From the NCBI GenBank assembly GCA_015069195.1, contig SVJA01000015.1, positions 1 through 43,790 on the forward strand: a DNA stretch of 43,790 nucleotides, written 5' to 3'. The DNA is from Oscillospiraceae bacterium. GTDB taxonomy: Bacteria; Bacillota; Clostridia; UBA1212. The translations under genes and the position numbers were made by a program. Under the pieces are notes generated by a model. That model was not told where the DNA came from. It ran no database searches and saw nothing but the letters and a program-made list of their open reading frames with translations. Below, piece after piece: positions 1 through 8,441 of the stretch (the stretch's first letter is position 1; every line of letters starts with the position of its first letter).

Positions 1-609
1 TACTTCTAGAGGATTTCCGCCGATAAACCAATTCGCCATATCTATAGAATGAATCGCCTGGTCAATGATAACACCGCCGCCTTCCTTGTCCCAAGTACCT
101 TTCCAATCAGAATGACCGTAATAATCATCAGGTCTGTACCAAGTAAGAACAACTCTGCCGCTCAGAACTTTTCCGAGCTTACCTTCATCAAGTCTCTTTT
201 TGAGGAGCTGGGACGGAGTATTATATCTGCACTGGAAAATTATACCGTACTGAAGACCTTTTTCTTCTGCAACTTTAACAGCATTTTCAGCATCTTCATA
301 ATCGATACTCATCGGTTTCTCTGAAAGAACATTTAAACCGTAATTAAAAGCGTCTATCGCAACTTTTGTATGCAGATAATGCGGCAAACATATATGGACC
401 GCATCAAGCTCTTCTTTTTCAAACATCTCGATATAGTCGGTATAACCTTTTACACCGTACTTGCCCATCGCCCTTTGACAGACATCCGGCTTTATATCAC
501 AAACAGCAACAAGTTCAAGATTATCTATAGCTACGATAGAATCAAGATGCATAACAGAAATAGCACCGCAACCGATAACAGCGACTCTGTATATTTTAAT
601 ATCACTCAT
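1..609 (-). CDS. Gfo/Idh/MocA family NAD(P)-dependent oxidoreductase, C-terminus cut by window edge
   Basis: I translated this frame by hand. It is open from an ATG at 607-609 to the left edge, giving 203 residues of a family usually 320-370 long. A GGAG ribosome site lies 7 bases before the ATG. The N-terminus has the Rossmann dinucleotide fold (VAVIGCGAIS, residues 8-17), then the LSEKPMS segment carrying the conserved EKP of this family, which binds the cofactor and substrate. Such enzymes are cytoplasmic and oxidise, reduce or epimerise sugars, inositols or glycosides. The next gene upstream on the same strand is a paralogue ending 21 bases away, so the two are probably one operon. The substrate cannot be told from sequence. 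Confidence 0.9.
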   Translation of the reverse strand, partial: MSDIKIYRVAVIGCGAISVMHLDSIVAIDNLELVAVCDIKPDVCQRAMGKYGVKGYTDYIEMFEKEELDAVHICLPHYLHTKVAIDAFNYGLNVLSEKPMSIDYEDAENAVKVAEEKGLQYGIIFQCRYNTPSQLLKKRLDEGKLGKVLSGRVVLTWYRPDDYYGHSDWKGTWDKEGGGVIIDQAIHSIDMANWFIGGNPLEV

Positions 610-630
610 TTTATTTCTCCAAAATCAATA

Positions 631-1575
631 TTAAAAAGAATTTAAAATATCAATTACACATTCAAGTTCTTCAGGCTTTATGATGTCTGCATCAGCGCCG
701 CTGAGAACACAATTTTTGAAATACTCAAGTTCGTCTGCATAAGCGTTTGTAGCAGGAAGATTTATAGTACCGCTCTCTTCTGCCGCACCGCCTGTAACGG
801 AAATCGTCTGACCGTCATCTGTATATACTTTGAGTCCCTCATGCTCCATCGCAATAACAGCCTTTTCGAACTGGAATCTGAATCTCATTCCGAACGGATA
901 GCATGAAGCATACCACGAAGCCTCACCGGTAAGGAAAAATCCGTCATACTCATATACAGCGTGAATATAGTCCTGATCGGGAAGTTTAGACCTATGAGTA
1001 ATGGCTTTTTTCGGTTTTCCGAAAGCATATACCATATAATCAAGATCGTGAATATGCAAATCGTAAGGAGTAAGCCCGCTTCTCTTTTCGTCGCTCATCC
1101 AGTTGTCCCATGTCCATTTCGGGAAACCGCCGAGTCTGTACATAGAGCCTGACAAAAGTTTTCCGTAAGTCTCTTTTTCATAGACTTCTTTTACAAACTT
1201 GTACTCCGACCAGAAACGCAAGACATGTGCAACCATAAACTTCACACCGTACTTTTCGGCAGTTCCGTAAACGCGTGCAACATCTTCTCTATTCAGAGAA
1301 ATAGGTTTCTCGCAAACAACATTTATACCCTTCTCCATAGCCATAACAGCATAATCTGCGTGGAGATATGTAGGAAGACATATATCAACTATATCAAGTT
1401 CTTCTTTTTCCAAAAGTTCTTTATAATCTGTATAGCAACGCTTACCCGGATATTTTGCCATCATCTCAGGACGCACATCACAGATAGCAACTAATTCACA
1501 ATCCTCAAAACTCTCCCACGCGGGAACATGGACGCCGCTTATACCACCGCATCCTACAACAGCAACTTTTAACAT
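631..1575 (-). CDS. Gfo/Idh/MocA family oxidoreductase
   Basis: This is a 314-residue protein and appears complete. It begins MLKVAVVGCGGISGVH, a Rossmann NAD(P)-binding motif, and has the family signature CEKPIS near residue 90. The C-terminal alpha/beta domain includes a DLHIHDLDYMVYAFG segment, where catalytic His and Asp residues usually sit. I chose the ATG at 1575 because GGAGGT stands 6-7 bases before it; an in-frame start 9 codons earlier has no ribosome site. It is similar to the following truncated gene, so the pair may be a tandem duplication acting on related sugars. A stem-loop at 1676-1708 separates it from the upstream genes. Confidence 0.93.
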   Translation of the reverse strand: MLKVAVVGCGGISGVHVPAWESFEDCELVAICDVRPEMMAKYPGKRCYTDYKELLEKEELDIVDICLPTYLHADYAVMAMEKGINVVCEKPISLNREDVARVYGTAEKYGVKFMVAHVLRFWSEYKFVKEVYEKETYGKLLSGSMYRLGGFPKWTWDNWMSDEKRSGLTPYDLHIHDLDYMVYAFGKPKKAITHRSKLPDQDYIHAVYEYDGFFLTGEASWYASCYPFGMRFRFQFEKAVIAMEHEGLKVYTDDGQTISVTGGAAEESGTINLPATNAYADELEYFKNCVLSGADADIIKPEELECVIDILNSF

Positions 1576-1675
1576 ATTTTTTACCTCCGAAAGTATTATC
1601 AACTAACAATTATTGTGATTTTAACATATACTGTAAATAAAAGCTATATAAAATTTAATTAAATTATAAAAAAGA

Positions 1676-1708
1676 AAGAAGGTGCGATACAAAAAATCAC
1701 ACCTTCTT
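1676..1708 (-). terminator. Rho-independent terminator, minus strand
   Basis: A 9-bp perfect stem (AAGAAGGTG/CACCTTCTT) continues past one mismatch with three further pairs. On the minus strand it is followed by TCTTTTTTATAA. It would end transcription coming from the radical SAM gene region. Confidence 0.75.
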
Positions 1709-1750
1709 ACTCATTTACTTAACATTATCTTTTTCAAGAGCTGATAAGAA

Positions 1751-1916
1751 TCACTTCAGAACTTTTACGAAAACCAAGATAGCTAAAACGATACCTACCA
1801 AAGCGTAGAGTCCTATAATCGATCCTAAAAGACTGAATATAATTCCGATAAGCGGAATCTTAGCCAACAAACCGATGATAACACCACAAACACACAATTG
1901 CAAGTAAGATATTCAC
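1751..1916 (-). pseudogene. Possible small hydrophobic protein, reading frame apparently shifted
   Basis: Directly after the radical SAM stop, a GTG at 1914-1916 opens a frame reading MNILLAIV. About 20 bases later a different frame continues with a strongly hydrophobic run (GVIIGLLAKIPLIGIIF, then LYALVGIVLAILVFVKVLK) and ends at TGA 1751-1753. Joining the frames by skipping one base gives a 53-residue two-helix membrane peptide. No convincing ribosome site precedes either frame. It could be a frameshifted small membrane protein, an unshifted peptide starting at TTG 1901-1903, or chance. No family is recognised. Confidence 0.3.
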
Positions 1917-3644
1917 TTATCCGAGTAAAAACACCCCGACTTTCCCATCACAGCCTTTGAACCTGACAGGGGAAACACATCTTTCATATTTTTCTAAAGA
2001 TTTATACTTTTTTCTGTCCAATGGAGAGAAACAGTAGATTTCGGTTATGCTTCCGCCACTGACTATTTCTTCAGAAGTTTCAGCAATTTTCATACGATAA
2101 AAATCACTTATAATATCGTAATATTCGTCATCGGAATACATTTCAATAAATTTATCGTTACGAATCAAAAGAGGTAACCACTCAGGAGACGTTAAATCTT
2201 TTACACGCTCCAGAAACTCTTCATTAGAATTGACAAAATCAAAATACATTTCAATAAGATTTTCTTTCGAATATTTTTCAGAAATATAACTGTAAACAGG
2301 CTCCATATACTTCCACATAAACACAAACATCTTGACGAAACGAAGTTTTGTACGAAGTTCTGATTGATATTCAAGCAAGTGCGTAAACAATGTCGGATGC
2401 GCATCAATAACATCACGGCATTCTTCTATCGCAACATTACCGGTTATATCGGAATAATACTTCACAGGTTTCATATTTTCCTTATACTTCTCGGTCAGTT
2501 CAGTCCCGGGCAAAAACGTGCAAAGATGCGCCTGCAAATTAACGTTTTCAATTGTAATCAGTTCAGATATAAGCTTGAGGGTTTCGGATAAATCATCTTC
2601 TGTTTCATCCGGAAAACCGTATATAAACGAAGCTGTCACACCTATATTTTTCGACGCAATATACTCTATCATAGTCGCAGCACTATCAAGATTCAGATTT
2701 TTATTTATCAACTTCTGCATACGAGGAGAACCCGTTTCGATACCGATATAAATATTTTCCATTCCGGAATCTGCCATTATGTCTATAAGTTCTTTATCAA
2801 TGCAGTCAAGTCTCGCACTGCACTTCCACTTTATACCAAACGGCAACTGTTTGATCAGTTTACAGGTTTCGATAACTTTTTCACGGTTAAGAGTAAACAT
2901 ATCATGTGCAAATACAAAATTATTCACACCAAACTTATCGTGAATGTATTTTATTTCTTCAACAATTCTCTTAGGACTTTTTAGTCTGTACTTTCTGCCC
3001 CACATTGTTTTTGTACTGCAATACGTACAAGCAAACGGACAACCCCTGCCGACATCAATCGGAAAATAACTGCCGTTTTCTTTTGCATCAATTTTCTTAT
3101 AACGAAGCTTTGAATAATCAATCATCGGTATGCTGTCAAGGTCGCATATGAGCTCCGGTCTCGGATTTTTAATTACAGCGCCGTTTTGCCGGTATACAAG
3201 ACCCGGAACATCATAATCAGGTCTGTTTTCAATTAATGACAAAAAGAGCGGATAAACGGTATTTTCGCCTTCACCGCAACACACAAAGTCCACAAACGAA
3301 ACATTCTTTACGGTTTCTTCTGCAGTTATGTCAGATTGCGGACCTCCGAAAACAATATAAATATCAGGAAAATTCTCTTTTATGCGCTGTGCTAATTTCA
3401 GCACAATATGATATGTGTCACACCTTGTATAAAAAGAAACAATTTTAGGTCTGATTTCACCGATAGTTTTTAAGGCATTGCCAGTAAAGCCCTCGAAATC
3501 CGAAAGCTCTCCTATTCTGAAAAACTGCAATATTTCACAATCAATGCCCTTTTCACTCAAAATCGTGGCAAGCAAAAGCGTACCGACAGATTCGTCGGCA
3601 AGTTCACCATTTATATTCGGAGTTATAAAAACTACATCTGCCAT
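1917..3644 (-). CDS. B12-binding-domain radical SAM protein
   Basis: This is a 575-residue protein. Residues 1-140 resemble a cobalamin-binding Rossmann domain, with the FGGPQ segment near 99-103 and CGEGE at 123-127 typical of this subfamily. The radical SAM core follows, with C202-x3-C206-x2-C209 (GCPFACTYC), which ligates the 4Fe-4S cluster that cleaves S-adenosylmethionine. A roughly 200-residue C-terminal part is unassigned. Related proteins do methyl transfer or other radical chemistry on lipids, sugars or natural products; the substrate here is unknown. The start is supported by GGAG 6 bases before ATG. The downstream gap to the aldose-epimerase-like gene is only 20 bases, so they are probably co-transcribed. 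Confidence 0.9.
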   Translation of the reverse strand: MADVVFITPNINGELADESVGTLLLATILSEKGIDCEILQFFRIGELSDFEGFTGNALKTIGEIRPKIVSFYTRCDTYHIVLKLAQRIKENFPDIYIVFGGPQSDITAEETVKNVSFVDFVCCGEGENTVYPLFLSLIENRPDYDVPGLVYRQNGAVIKNPRPELICDLDSIPMIDYSKLRYKKIDAKENGSYFPIDVGRGCPFACTYCSTKTMWGRKYRLKSPKRIVEEIKYIHDKFGVNNFVFAHDMFTLNREKVIETCKLIKQLPFGIKWKCSARLDCIDKELIDIMADSGMENIYIGIETGSPRMQKLINKNLNLDSAATMIEYIASKNIGVTASFIYGFPDETEDDLSETLKLISELITIENVNLQAHLCTFLPGTELTEKYKENMKPVKYYSDITGNVAIEECRDVIDAHPTLFTHLLEYQSELRTKLRFVKMFVFMWKYMEPVYSYISEKYSKENLIEMYFDFVNSNEEFLERVKDLTSPEWLPLLIRNDKFIEMYSDDEYYDIISDFYRMKIAETSEEIVSGGSITEIYCFSPLDRKKYKSLEKYERCVSPVRFKGCDGKVGVFLLG

Positions 3645-3664
3645 TTTATCTCCAACAGTTTAAC

Positions 3665-4789
3665 TCATTTCAAAAACTCAACATTACACTCAGTTTCGAT
3701 TACTGAACCATCTTTGCCTTTTATAACGATTGTATTAACATCCTTCTTTTCGATAGAAGCCACACCTTGATAATCTGCAGGAATCTTTACAACGCCACAT
3801 ATCAGTTTATAAGTACGCTTTGAACCGTCAAATTCGTGGTACATCGGATAGCCCTGCATAGTGAGAGGATTGTTCTCCAACGTATCCGACAAACCGTAGA
3901 AGAAATAGTTAGTACCGGCACCGATTTCAAGACAGCCGTTTACTCGACTATCCCACTTAGGATAATGACGACCGCAGTAAGATGTCCAGATCATAGAATT
4001 TGAAAGTTGTTTCGGATTTTTAAGCTGATAGTACAAATATCCTTCCGACGGCACACTCATTGTCGCCCAGTCAAACTCGTGGCTATGATCAAATACATAC
4101 ATATAAATATCATCAAATCCCTTTATAAAAGGATGTCTTTTAAGGTTAACATTCGTGCCGTATACGGTCGGAACAGAAGTCTCATCTGTAACTTCATAAT
4201 CTTTAACAAGAGAGCAATAACCGCCGTTTTCAGGCTTATCAATGTGATCCGGTGCCGTAAGACACATTTTATACTCTGATTGATCTAAAATAGCGTTTCC
4301 GATTTCATTCGGTATCTGTAAAGTGGGATGATAACCCACAGGATAATTACCGACAGCACCCTCAACAGTATTTTCAACATAAAGTGCCGTCTGACCTTTT
4401 TTAACGGTAACACTCTGCTCAAATGTCGCATTTTCTTCCGGAACAAAAATTGAAGTCTTTAAATAATTTACGGTATCTGAACATTTCTCGTCAACCAACT
4501 TCCACTCCCTCGCCGGAACAAATCCGTGACACGGACGGTTTACATCTCCCTGTACATCTGACATACCAAAAGGAAAACAGAAGAAAATACCGCGAAGTAC
4601 ATAATCGCAAGTACCTTTAATCGCACTGCAATCCTCGTTCCACCAAGGAGCAACAAAGAACGGATTTACAATTTTACCGCCTACATCAAATTCAGCGGTA
4701 ATGTGTCCGCCGTCTACAGAAATCATCGCATTTGTCTTATCACTTTCCAATGCAAAACTTTCTCTTCCGAAATATTCCTGAGTTTTCAT
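3665..4789 (-). CDS. Aldose 1-epimerase-like (galactose mutarotase fold) protein
   Basis: This is a 374-residue protein with no signal peptide, so it is probably cytoplasmic. The overall pattern is that of the beta-sandwich mutarotase superfamily: a ligand-binding region PCHGF near residue 94, GYHP near residue 155, and a late acidic segment EIGAGTNYF where the catalytic Glu would be expected. Superfamily members interconvert alpha and beta anomers of sugars or bind carbohydrate. The assignment rests on fold-like motifs rather than a close match. It lies just upstream of the radical SAM gene and near two sugar oxidoreductases, which fits carbohydrate metabolism. The ribosome site is weak (AGAAAG, spaced 12). 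Confidence 0.65.
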   Translation of the reverse strand: MKTQEYFGRESFALESDKTNAMISVDGGHITAEFDVGGKIVNPFFVAPWWNEDCSAIKGTCDYVLRGIFFCFPFGMSDVQGDVNRPCHGFVPAREWKLVDEKCSDTVNYLKTSIFVPEENATFEQSVTVKKGQTALYVENTVEGAVGNYPVGYHPTLQIPNEIGNAILDQSEYKMCLTAPDHIDKPENGGYCSLVKDYEVTDETSVPTVYGTNVNLKRHPFIKGFDDIYMYVFDHSHEFDWATMSVPSEGYLYYQLKNPKQLSNSMIWTSYCGRHYPKWDSRVNGCLEIGAGTNYFFYGLSDTLENNPLTMQGYPMYHEFDGSKRTYKLICGVVKIPADYQGVASIEKKDVNTIVIKGKDGSVIETECNVEFLK

Positions 4790-4824
4790 AAAAATACCCG
4801 CTTTCTTTTATCTTCGACAAAAAA

Positions 4825-5046
4825 TCACTCAATATGGCTTAATATAAGCAAAACACCGCTGATAACGGTTGCAATTACGATCAGAATACCGCAAATACAA
4901 TTCAAAACGACAGCAAGCTCCGTCGGTTCAGCGTCTTTCACAGTAAAACGATGTGCAAATTTCCAAGCTTTTTCCGGCTTGAATGTCACCCACAATCCTA
5001 CACCTAATGCAAGAACGTGAATAATAATCTGAATAACAAACTTCAT
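4825..5046 (-). CDS. Small two-helix membrane protein
   Basis: A 73-residue protein with two hydrophobic segments, about residues 3-20 and 46-69, separated by a charged loop (KPEKAWKFAHRFTVKDAEPTE). Layout and length recall DUF6199-type membrane proteins, but I cannot confirm this. GGAG stands 7 bases before the ATG. A 13-bp perfect palindrome lies 18-47 bases upstream of the start. The function is unknown. Confidence 0.75.
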   Translation of the reverse strand: MKFVIQIIIHVLALGVGLWVTFKPEKAWKFAHRFTVKDAEPTELAVVLNCICGILIVIATVISGVLLILSHIE

Positions 5047-5063
5047 AAATTTTCTCCAAAAAC

Positions 5064-5093
5064 AAAATACAACTAAAACATTAGTTGTATTTT
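5064..5093 (-). terminator. 13-bp perfect inverted repeat, terminator of the HTH-desulfoferrodoxin gene or operator
   Basis: AAAATACAACTAA and TTAGTTGTATTTT flank an AACA loop. On the minus strand the stem runs into TTTTGTTTTT, which suits an intrinsic terminator for the regulator gene ending at 5124. It also sits immediately upstream of the next gene's ribosome site, so an operator role is possible. Confidence 0.6.
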
Positions 5094-5123
5094 ATCACAG
5101 TTAAAATTTTTTTGCACTATGTT

Positions 5124-5708
5124 TTATATCTTCACCCTCATAAGCCCATGCTTATTACAATAAATATACAAATAGCCGCTACCTCGGGGATTTATTCGGG
5201 TTTCAGGATTACCCTCCGGATATAGCTTTATAAACTGAATCCGGTCGAGTGTCACATACGCAACAAATGAAATATAATGTTCTTTAGTCATATCGTGGTT
5301 AACAGTGATGAATTTTTCGTCTTCCATATTTTCAATTATAATCTGATGATGTTCGTCCGGCTCTTCTGCATCGAGCGGCGGCAAAGTAATTCCGCAACAG
5401 CTTATAACAGTCTCACCCATCGAATGAATAACATTACCGCACACAGGACAGACATAAAATTTCGACCGAATCATATTTGAAGATATATTTTTATTTGACA
5501 CAGGATTTCCCGACATAAGCTCTACGACAGAAACACCGAGTGCTTTTGCAAGCGATTCTATCAATGTAATATCAGGCAAACCTTTTGCTGTTTCCCACTT
5601 TGATACAGCCTTACTGCTGACACCTATCTTTTCAGCAAGTTCTGCTTGCGTAATTCCCTTTTCTTCACGAAGTTTCTTTATTGTCGTTCCGGTTATGTAA
5701 TTATCCAT
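5124..5708 (-). CDS. XRE-family HTH protein fused to a desulfoferrodoxin (superoxide reductase-like) domain
   Basis: A 194-residue protein. Residues 6-65 form a Cro/C1-type helix-turn-helix (TQAELAEKIGVSSKAVSKWE). Residues 85-106 carry C87-x2-C90 and C104-C105, the ligand pattern of the desulforedoxin FeS4 centre. The C-terminal part has H120/H121, H138 and H144 (NHDMTKEH), C184 and H187 (CNKHG), with the same 6-residue and 3-residue spacings as the iron site of superoxide reductases. Known superoxide reductases have Glu-Lys-His at the first ligand; here it is E119-H120-H121, so the catalytic Lys is absent. This suggests a redox or superoxide sensor that binds DNA, though enzymatic activity is not excluded. 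A GGGAG site supports the start. Confidence 0.88.
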   Translation of the reverse strand: MDNYITGTTIKKLREEKGITQAELAEKIGVSSKAVSKWETAKGLPDITLIESLAKALGVSVVELMSGNPVSNKNISSNMIRSKFYVCPVCGNVIHSMGETVISCCGITLPPLDAEEPDEHHQIIIENMEDEKFITVNHDMTKEHYISFVAYVTLDRIQFIKLYPEGNPETRINPRGSGYLYIYCNKHGLMRVKI

Positions 5709-5738
5709 AGAAATCTCTCCCTTCGGGAAATATTATAA

Positions 5739-5778
5739 ATACCAACGCCGGATGATGCAATCCACCCTACGTTGGTAT
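5739..5778 (-). terminator. Stem-loop between HTH gene and lipoprotein gene
   Basis: A 9-bp perfect stem (ATACCAACG/CGTTGGTAT) encloses a second 4-bp stem (GGAT/ATCC, loop GATGCA). It is followed on the minus strand by TTATAATATT, so it is a weak terminator for the lipoprotein gene, or possibly a dispersed palindromic repeat. I see only one copy here. Confidence 0.45.
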
Positions 5779-5809
5779 GACAATTTCCATATAATTATAT
5801 TAAATTATT

Positions 5810-6364
5810 TTATTCCAAACTTACCTTAGACAAAATATCCCGATAGCAATTAGGCTCCTTGTCGTGTTTTAAATAGTAGCGTTCCCCATCGACCGTTGCC
5901 ACATCCATGCCCTTTTTAACAACAGTTCCGTCAGCATATTCAATCTCGACTTTAATGGTATTAGTACCGGGCGGAATCATCTCAGAAGCTTTTTCATCAA
6001 TTACAAAAGTTCCAAGCCAATTTTTAATTTCCTGCATATTTTCACTCGGGACATCACTACCTTTGCTCGCACCATAATACGCATAGAAAGTAATTCTGGT
6101 AATATCCGCCATATTAAAGAATGATTTCTGTGCTATCGGTTTTTCAGTAGCCGCACTTACCGTTTTTTCAGTTGCTTCCGGAGTCGACGGCGTAGGGCTT
6201 TCCGTCGGCGTACTCGTAGGGCTTTCCATTACCAATACAGTATCAGTTTTGTCAGGAATTGAAGTTACCGATGTATTGCCGGCGACATCATCACCGTGCT
6301 TGCAAGAAGATAAGCAAAACAACATCAATATGCAGAGAATTAATGTGAATCTCTTTTTAAACAT
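5810..6364 (-). CDS. Putative lipoprotein
   Basis: A 184-residue protein. It has an N-terminal signal (KKRFTLILCILMLFCLSSC) with a lipobox ending at Cys 21, so it should be lipid-anchored outside the membrane. A Pro/Ser/Thr/Glu-rich linker spans about residues 25-80, followed by a small domain of about 100 residues I do not recognise. Its start overlaps the end of the MerR-type gene by 8 bases, with AAGGAG inside that gene as ribosome site, so the two are translationally coupled and the lipoprotein is probably controlled by the regulator. Function unknown. Confidence 0.85.
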   Translation of the reverse strand: MFKKRFTLILCILMLFCLSSCKHGDDVAGNTSVTSIPDKTDTVLVMESPTSTPTESPTPSTPEATEKTVSAATEKPIAQKSFFNMADITRITFYAYYGASKGSDVPSENMQEIKNWLGTFVIDEKASEMIPPGTNTIKVEIEYADGTVVKKGMDVATVDGERYYLKHDKEPNCYRDILSKVSLE

Positions 6365-7103
6365 CTGCGCTCGCTCCTTTACCGCAATACACTTTTATCG
6401 CTTCACTGATAAAATCAGCAGTGCCTATTAAATGCTTGTCAATGGTCTTCCTAAATCTTTCATCAGCGACATACATCTGCCCAAGACCTGCTAAAATTTC
6501 ATTCGTGCAAAGATAGTAATTCTCGGTTATGTGGTTCTGTAATCTTTTAACGAGGTTTTGCGCCTCATCAGAATCCGGTGTTGCACCGTTTTTCATACAC
6601 ACAGAAAACTCAGCCATAATGTCATTCATTTCACCGGCAAGATCATTCCACTTATCTTTTGAATATCCCTTAGTTTTTTCCGAATGTTCCTTGTATGCGT
6701 CAGTATTGCCCCACTTTTCTTGTGCCTCGGCTTTGTATTTTTCAAATTCGCTGTTATCAAATGCGCTCATAATATTTTCTCCTTTCACAGCATCATCAAT
6801 TACAGAAATCAACCGTTCCAAACGTTCTTTTTTGAGGGTAAGCAAATGTTTCTGATCTTTGAGAGCCTTATTTTTGTTGTAACTCGGAGAGGATAAAATA
6901 TCACGAATAGTCTTTAATGAAAAATCAAGTTCACGGTAAAACAAAATCTCCTGCATACAAAGAATTGAATCATCGTCATAATAACGATAACCTGAATACA
7001 AATCAACCTCAGCAGGTTTCAACAGACCTATCTCATCATAATAATGAAGTGTGCGCACACTAACACCGATAAAGTCTGCAAATTCTTTAATTTGCATTTT
7101 CAT
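6357..7103 (-). CDS. MerR-family transcriptional regulator with TipAS-like domain
   Basis: A 248-residue protein. Residues 2-70 are a MerR winged helix (IGVSVRTLHYYDEIGLLKP, then SGYRYYDDD), a helical linker runs to about 110, and the C-terminal domain resembles the TipA antibiotic-recognition domain (YKAEAQEKWGNTDAYKE, TKGYSKDKW). Such regulators activate promoters with over-long spacers by twisting the DNA, and TipA-type proteins respond to thiopeptides or other drugs. The first ATG is preferred because GAGGTGAT lies 5-6 bases before it. The upstream promoter has exactly the expected 19-bp spacer, so autoregulation is likely. The downstream lipoprotein overlaps it. Confidence 0.92.
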   Translation of the reverse strand: MKMQIKEFADFIGVSVRTLHYYDEIGLLKPAEVDLYSGYRYYDDDSILCMQEILFYRELDFSLKTIRDILSSPSYNKNKALKDQKHLLTLKKERLERLISVIDDAVKGENIMSAFDNSEFEKYKAEAQEKWGNTDAYKEHSEKTKGYSKDKWNDLAGEMNDIMAEFSVCMKNGATPDSDEAQNLVKRLQNHITENYYLCTNEILAGLGQMYVADERFRKTIDKHLIGTADFISEAIKVYCGKGASADV

Positions 7104-7123
7104 TTTATCACCTCACAAATCAG

Positions 7124-7154
7124 AGTTTACACTATGACGTTACGTGAGTGTCAA
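7124..7154 (-). promoter_or_regulatory. MerR-type promoter with 19-bp spacer and dyad
   Basis: On the minus strand TTGACA (7149-7154) and TAAACT (7124-7129) are 19 bases apart. The spacer region holds the dyad ACACT...AGTGT around CACGTAACGTC. This is the hallmark of MerR-activated promoters and lies directly before the merR-type gene. Confidence 0.8.
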
Positions 7155-7155
7155 G

Positions 7156-7835
7156 TCATTCATTTACAATCGTAAAAATTTTAGTTTTTTTACCCTTTAC
7201 CTTCTCTATAAAATCTTCAACATCACAGACAGGCTGATCGGTACAAATGCCGGCCAACTGCTTTTGCCTTGAACCAATATGATTATCAGTACCGGCAAAT
7301 TCTAAAAATCCGTAATGTTCAGCATACAGCTTAGCCATACGATTCTGAGATTCAGTACGGCAAGCATTCTCAATTTCAACACCGTGAATATGACATGGAA
7401 ATAGTCTGATATGGTCAATATAAGCAGCCTCACGGAACGGATGTGCCTGAATTATAAGAGCTCCGCTATCTGCCATTAATGTGAGTTCATCATTTTTTTC
7501 ATATCCATAATCTCGGGATGATCAAGATACCAATCCTTATCAAGTCCGTAAATCAAAAAGTCAGTGCCTTTGTAGGAAATTTCTTGTCCGCAAAAAACTT
7601 TTATTCCAATCTATTTACTTAATTTGAGAGCTTTTTCGTAGTCCGAAAAGTAAAATTCAATCTTCTCTTCATAAGGTCTGTCATATTCAATATCAATATT
7701 TCCGTCAAGAAAATGGTTTGTAATAAAAACGCCGTCATAACCAAGTTTTTTGTAGAACTCTAAACATTCTTTAACGTCTGCATTTGCGCAACGGCTTACA
7801 GGAAAAGTATGTAAATGTGTTTCATATTTGTACAT
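7156..7835 (-). pseudogene. PHP-domain metal-dependent phosphoesterase, disrupted by stop and frameshift
   Basis: The protein would begin MYKYETHLHT, whose HLH is the first metal-binding motif of the PHP family. A good ribosome site (GGGGTGAT) precedes the ATG at 7833-7835. An in-frame TAG at 7611-7613 interrupts it after KLSK. The frame continues IGIKVFCGQEISYKG to about 7500, where a run of seven A (minus strand, 7493-7499) shifts it; eight A would restore the frame. The last part has QAHPFRE and AGTDNH, both expected metal-site motifs. All parts fit one protein of about 225 residues. Two independent lesions argue for real decay. It starts 5 bases after the membrane gene upstream. Confidence 0.85.
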
Positions 7836-7839
7836 TTAA

Positions 7840-8265
7840 TCACCCCAAGTTGTTCAAATCCGGTGCTTCAATAAAATGTTTCGCTTTACACAGCAAACCA
7901 TCATCATCGGAGGAATATAAAAACGATATCAGTAAATATGTCAAAAAACCCCAGAAAACACCGGCAAAAATATCGGATGAAGCATATCCTACGCCAAATG
8001 TTATTAACAAGACTATAATCGCACAAATATTTATATCAAATATCGCAACTCCTCTGAAATTGTCTTTACCGTCCAAATATCCAAATCCTGCAACTGAATG
8101 CTTTGCGTACTGAATTGCCATGCCTTTGCTGTTTGTAACTTCTTTTTGAATAGGAGTGTTTAACACAAAAAATCCGGCTTTGTTTACTTTGGCGCGGAAC
8201 GTAAAACCGTTTTCATCAATTAAATAATTACCTTTCACAGCATGATCAAATGCAAAAAGCTTCAT
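7840..8265 (-). CDS. Hypothetical membrane protein
   Basis: A 141-residue protein: a soluble N-terminal part of about 75 residues, two hydrophobic segments (about 78-97 and 99-117), and a short charged tail. AGAAGGTG before the ATG supports the start. It is closely followed by the broken PHP gene. I recognise no family. Confidence 0.75.
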   Translation of the reverse strand: MKLFAFDHAVKGNYLIDENGFTFRAKVNKAGFFVLNTPIQKEVTNSKGMAIQYAKHSVAGFGYLDGKDNFRGVAIFDINICAIIVLLITFGVGYASSDIFAGVFWGFLTYLLISFLYSSDDDGLLCKAKHFIEAPDLNNLG

Positions 8266-8328
8266 TTATTGCACCTTCTTGGTTCAGAATACTTTTGACT
8301 AAATTATATCACTTAAGAATACTTTTTG

Positions 8329-8356
8329 CAAAAAATCCCACGGACTTTTCCGAGGG
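8329..8356 (-). terminator. Rho-independent terminator of the DUF4375 gene
   Basis: On the minus strand CCCTCGGA and TCCGTGGG pair over 8 positions with one T-T mismatch and a 4-base loop, followed by ATTTTTTGC. Confidence 0.8.
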
Positions 8357-8441
8357 GACAAATATGTTTATTCAGTTATGAAACTTTAATAATTTCATAT
8401 CCTTAATTGCAGCCTGTGGTGCTATCAGCAAAAGAGGGAAA

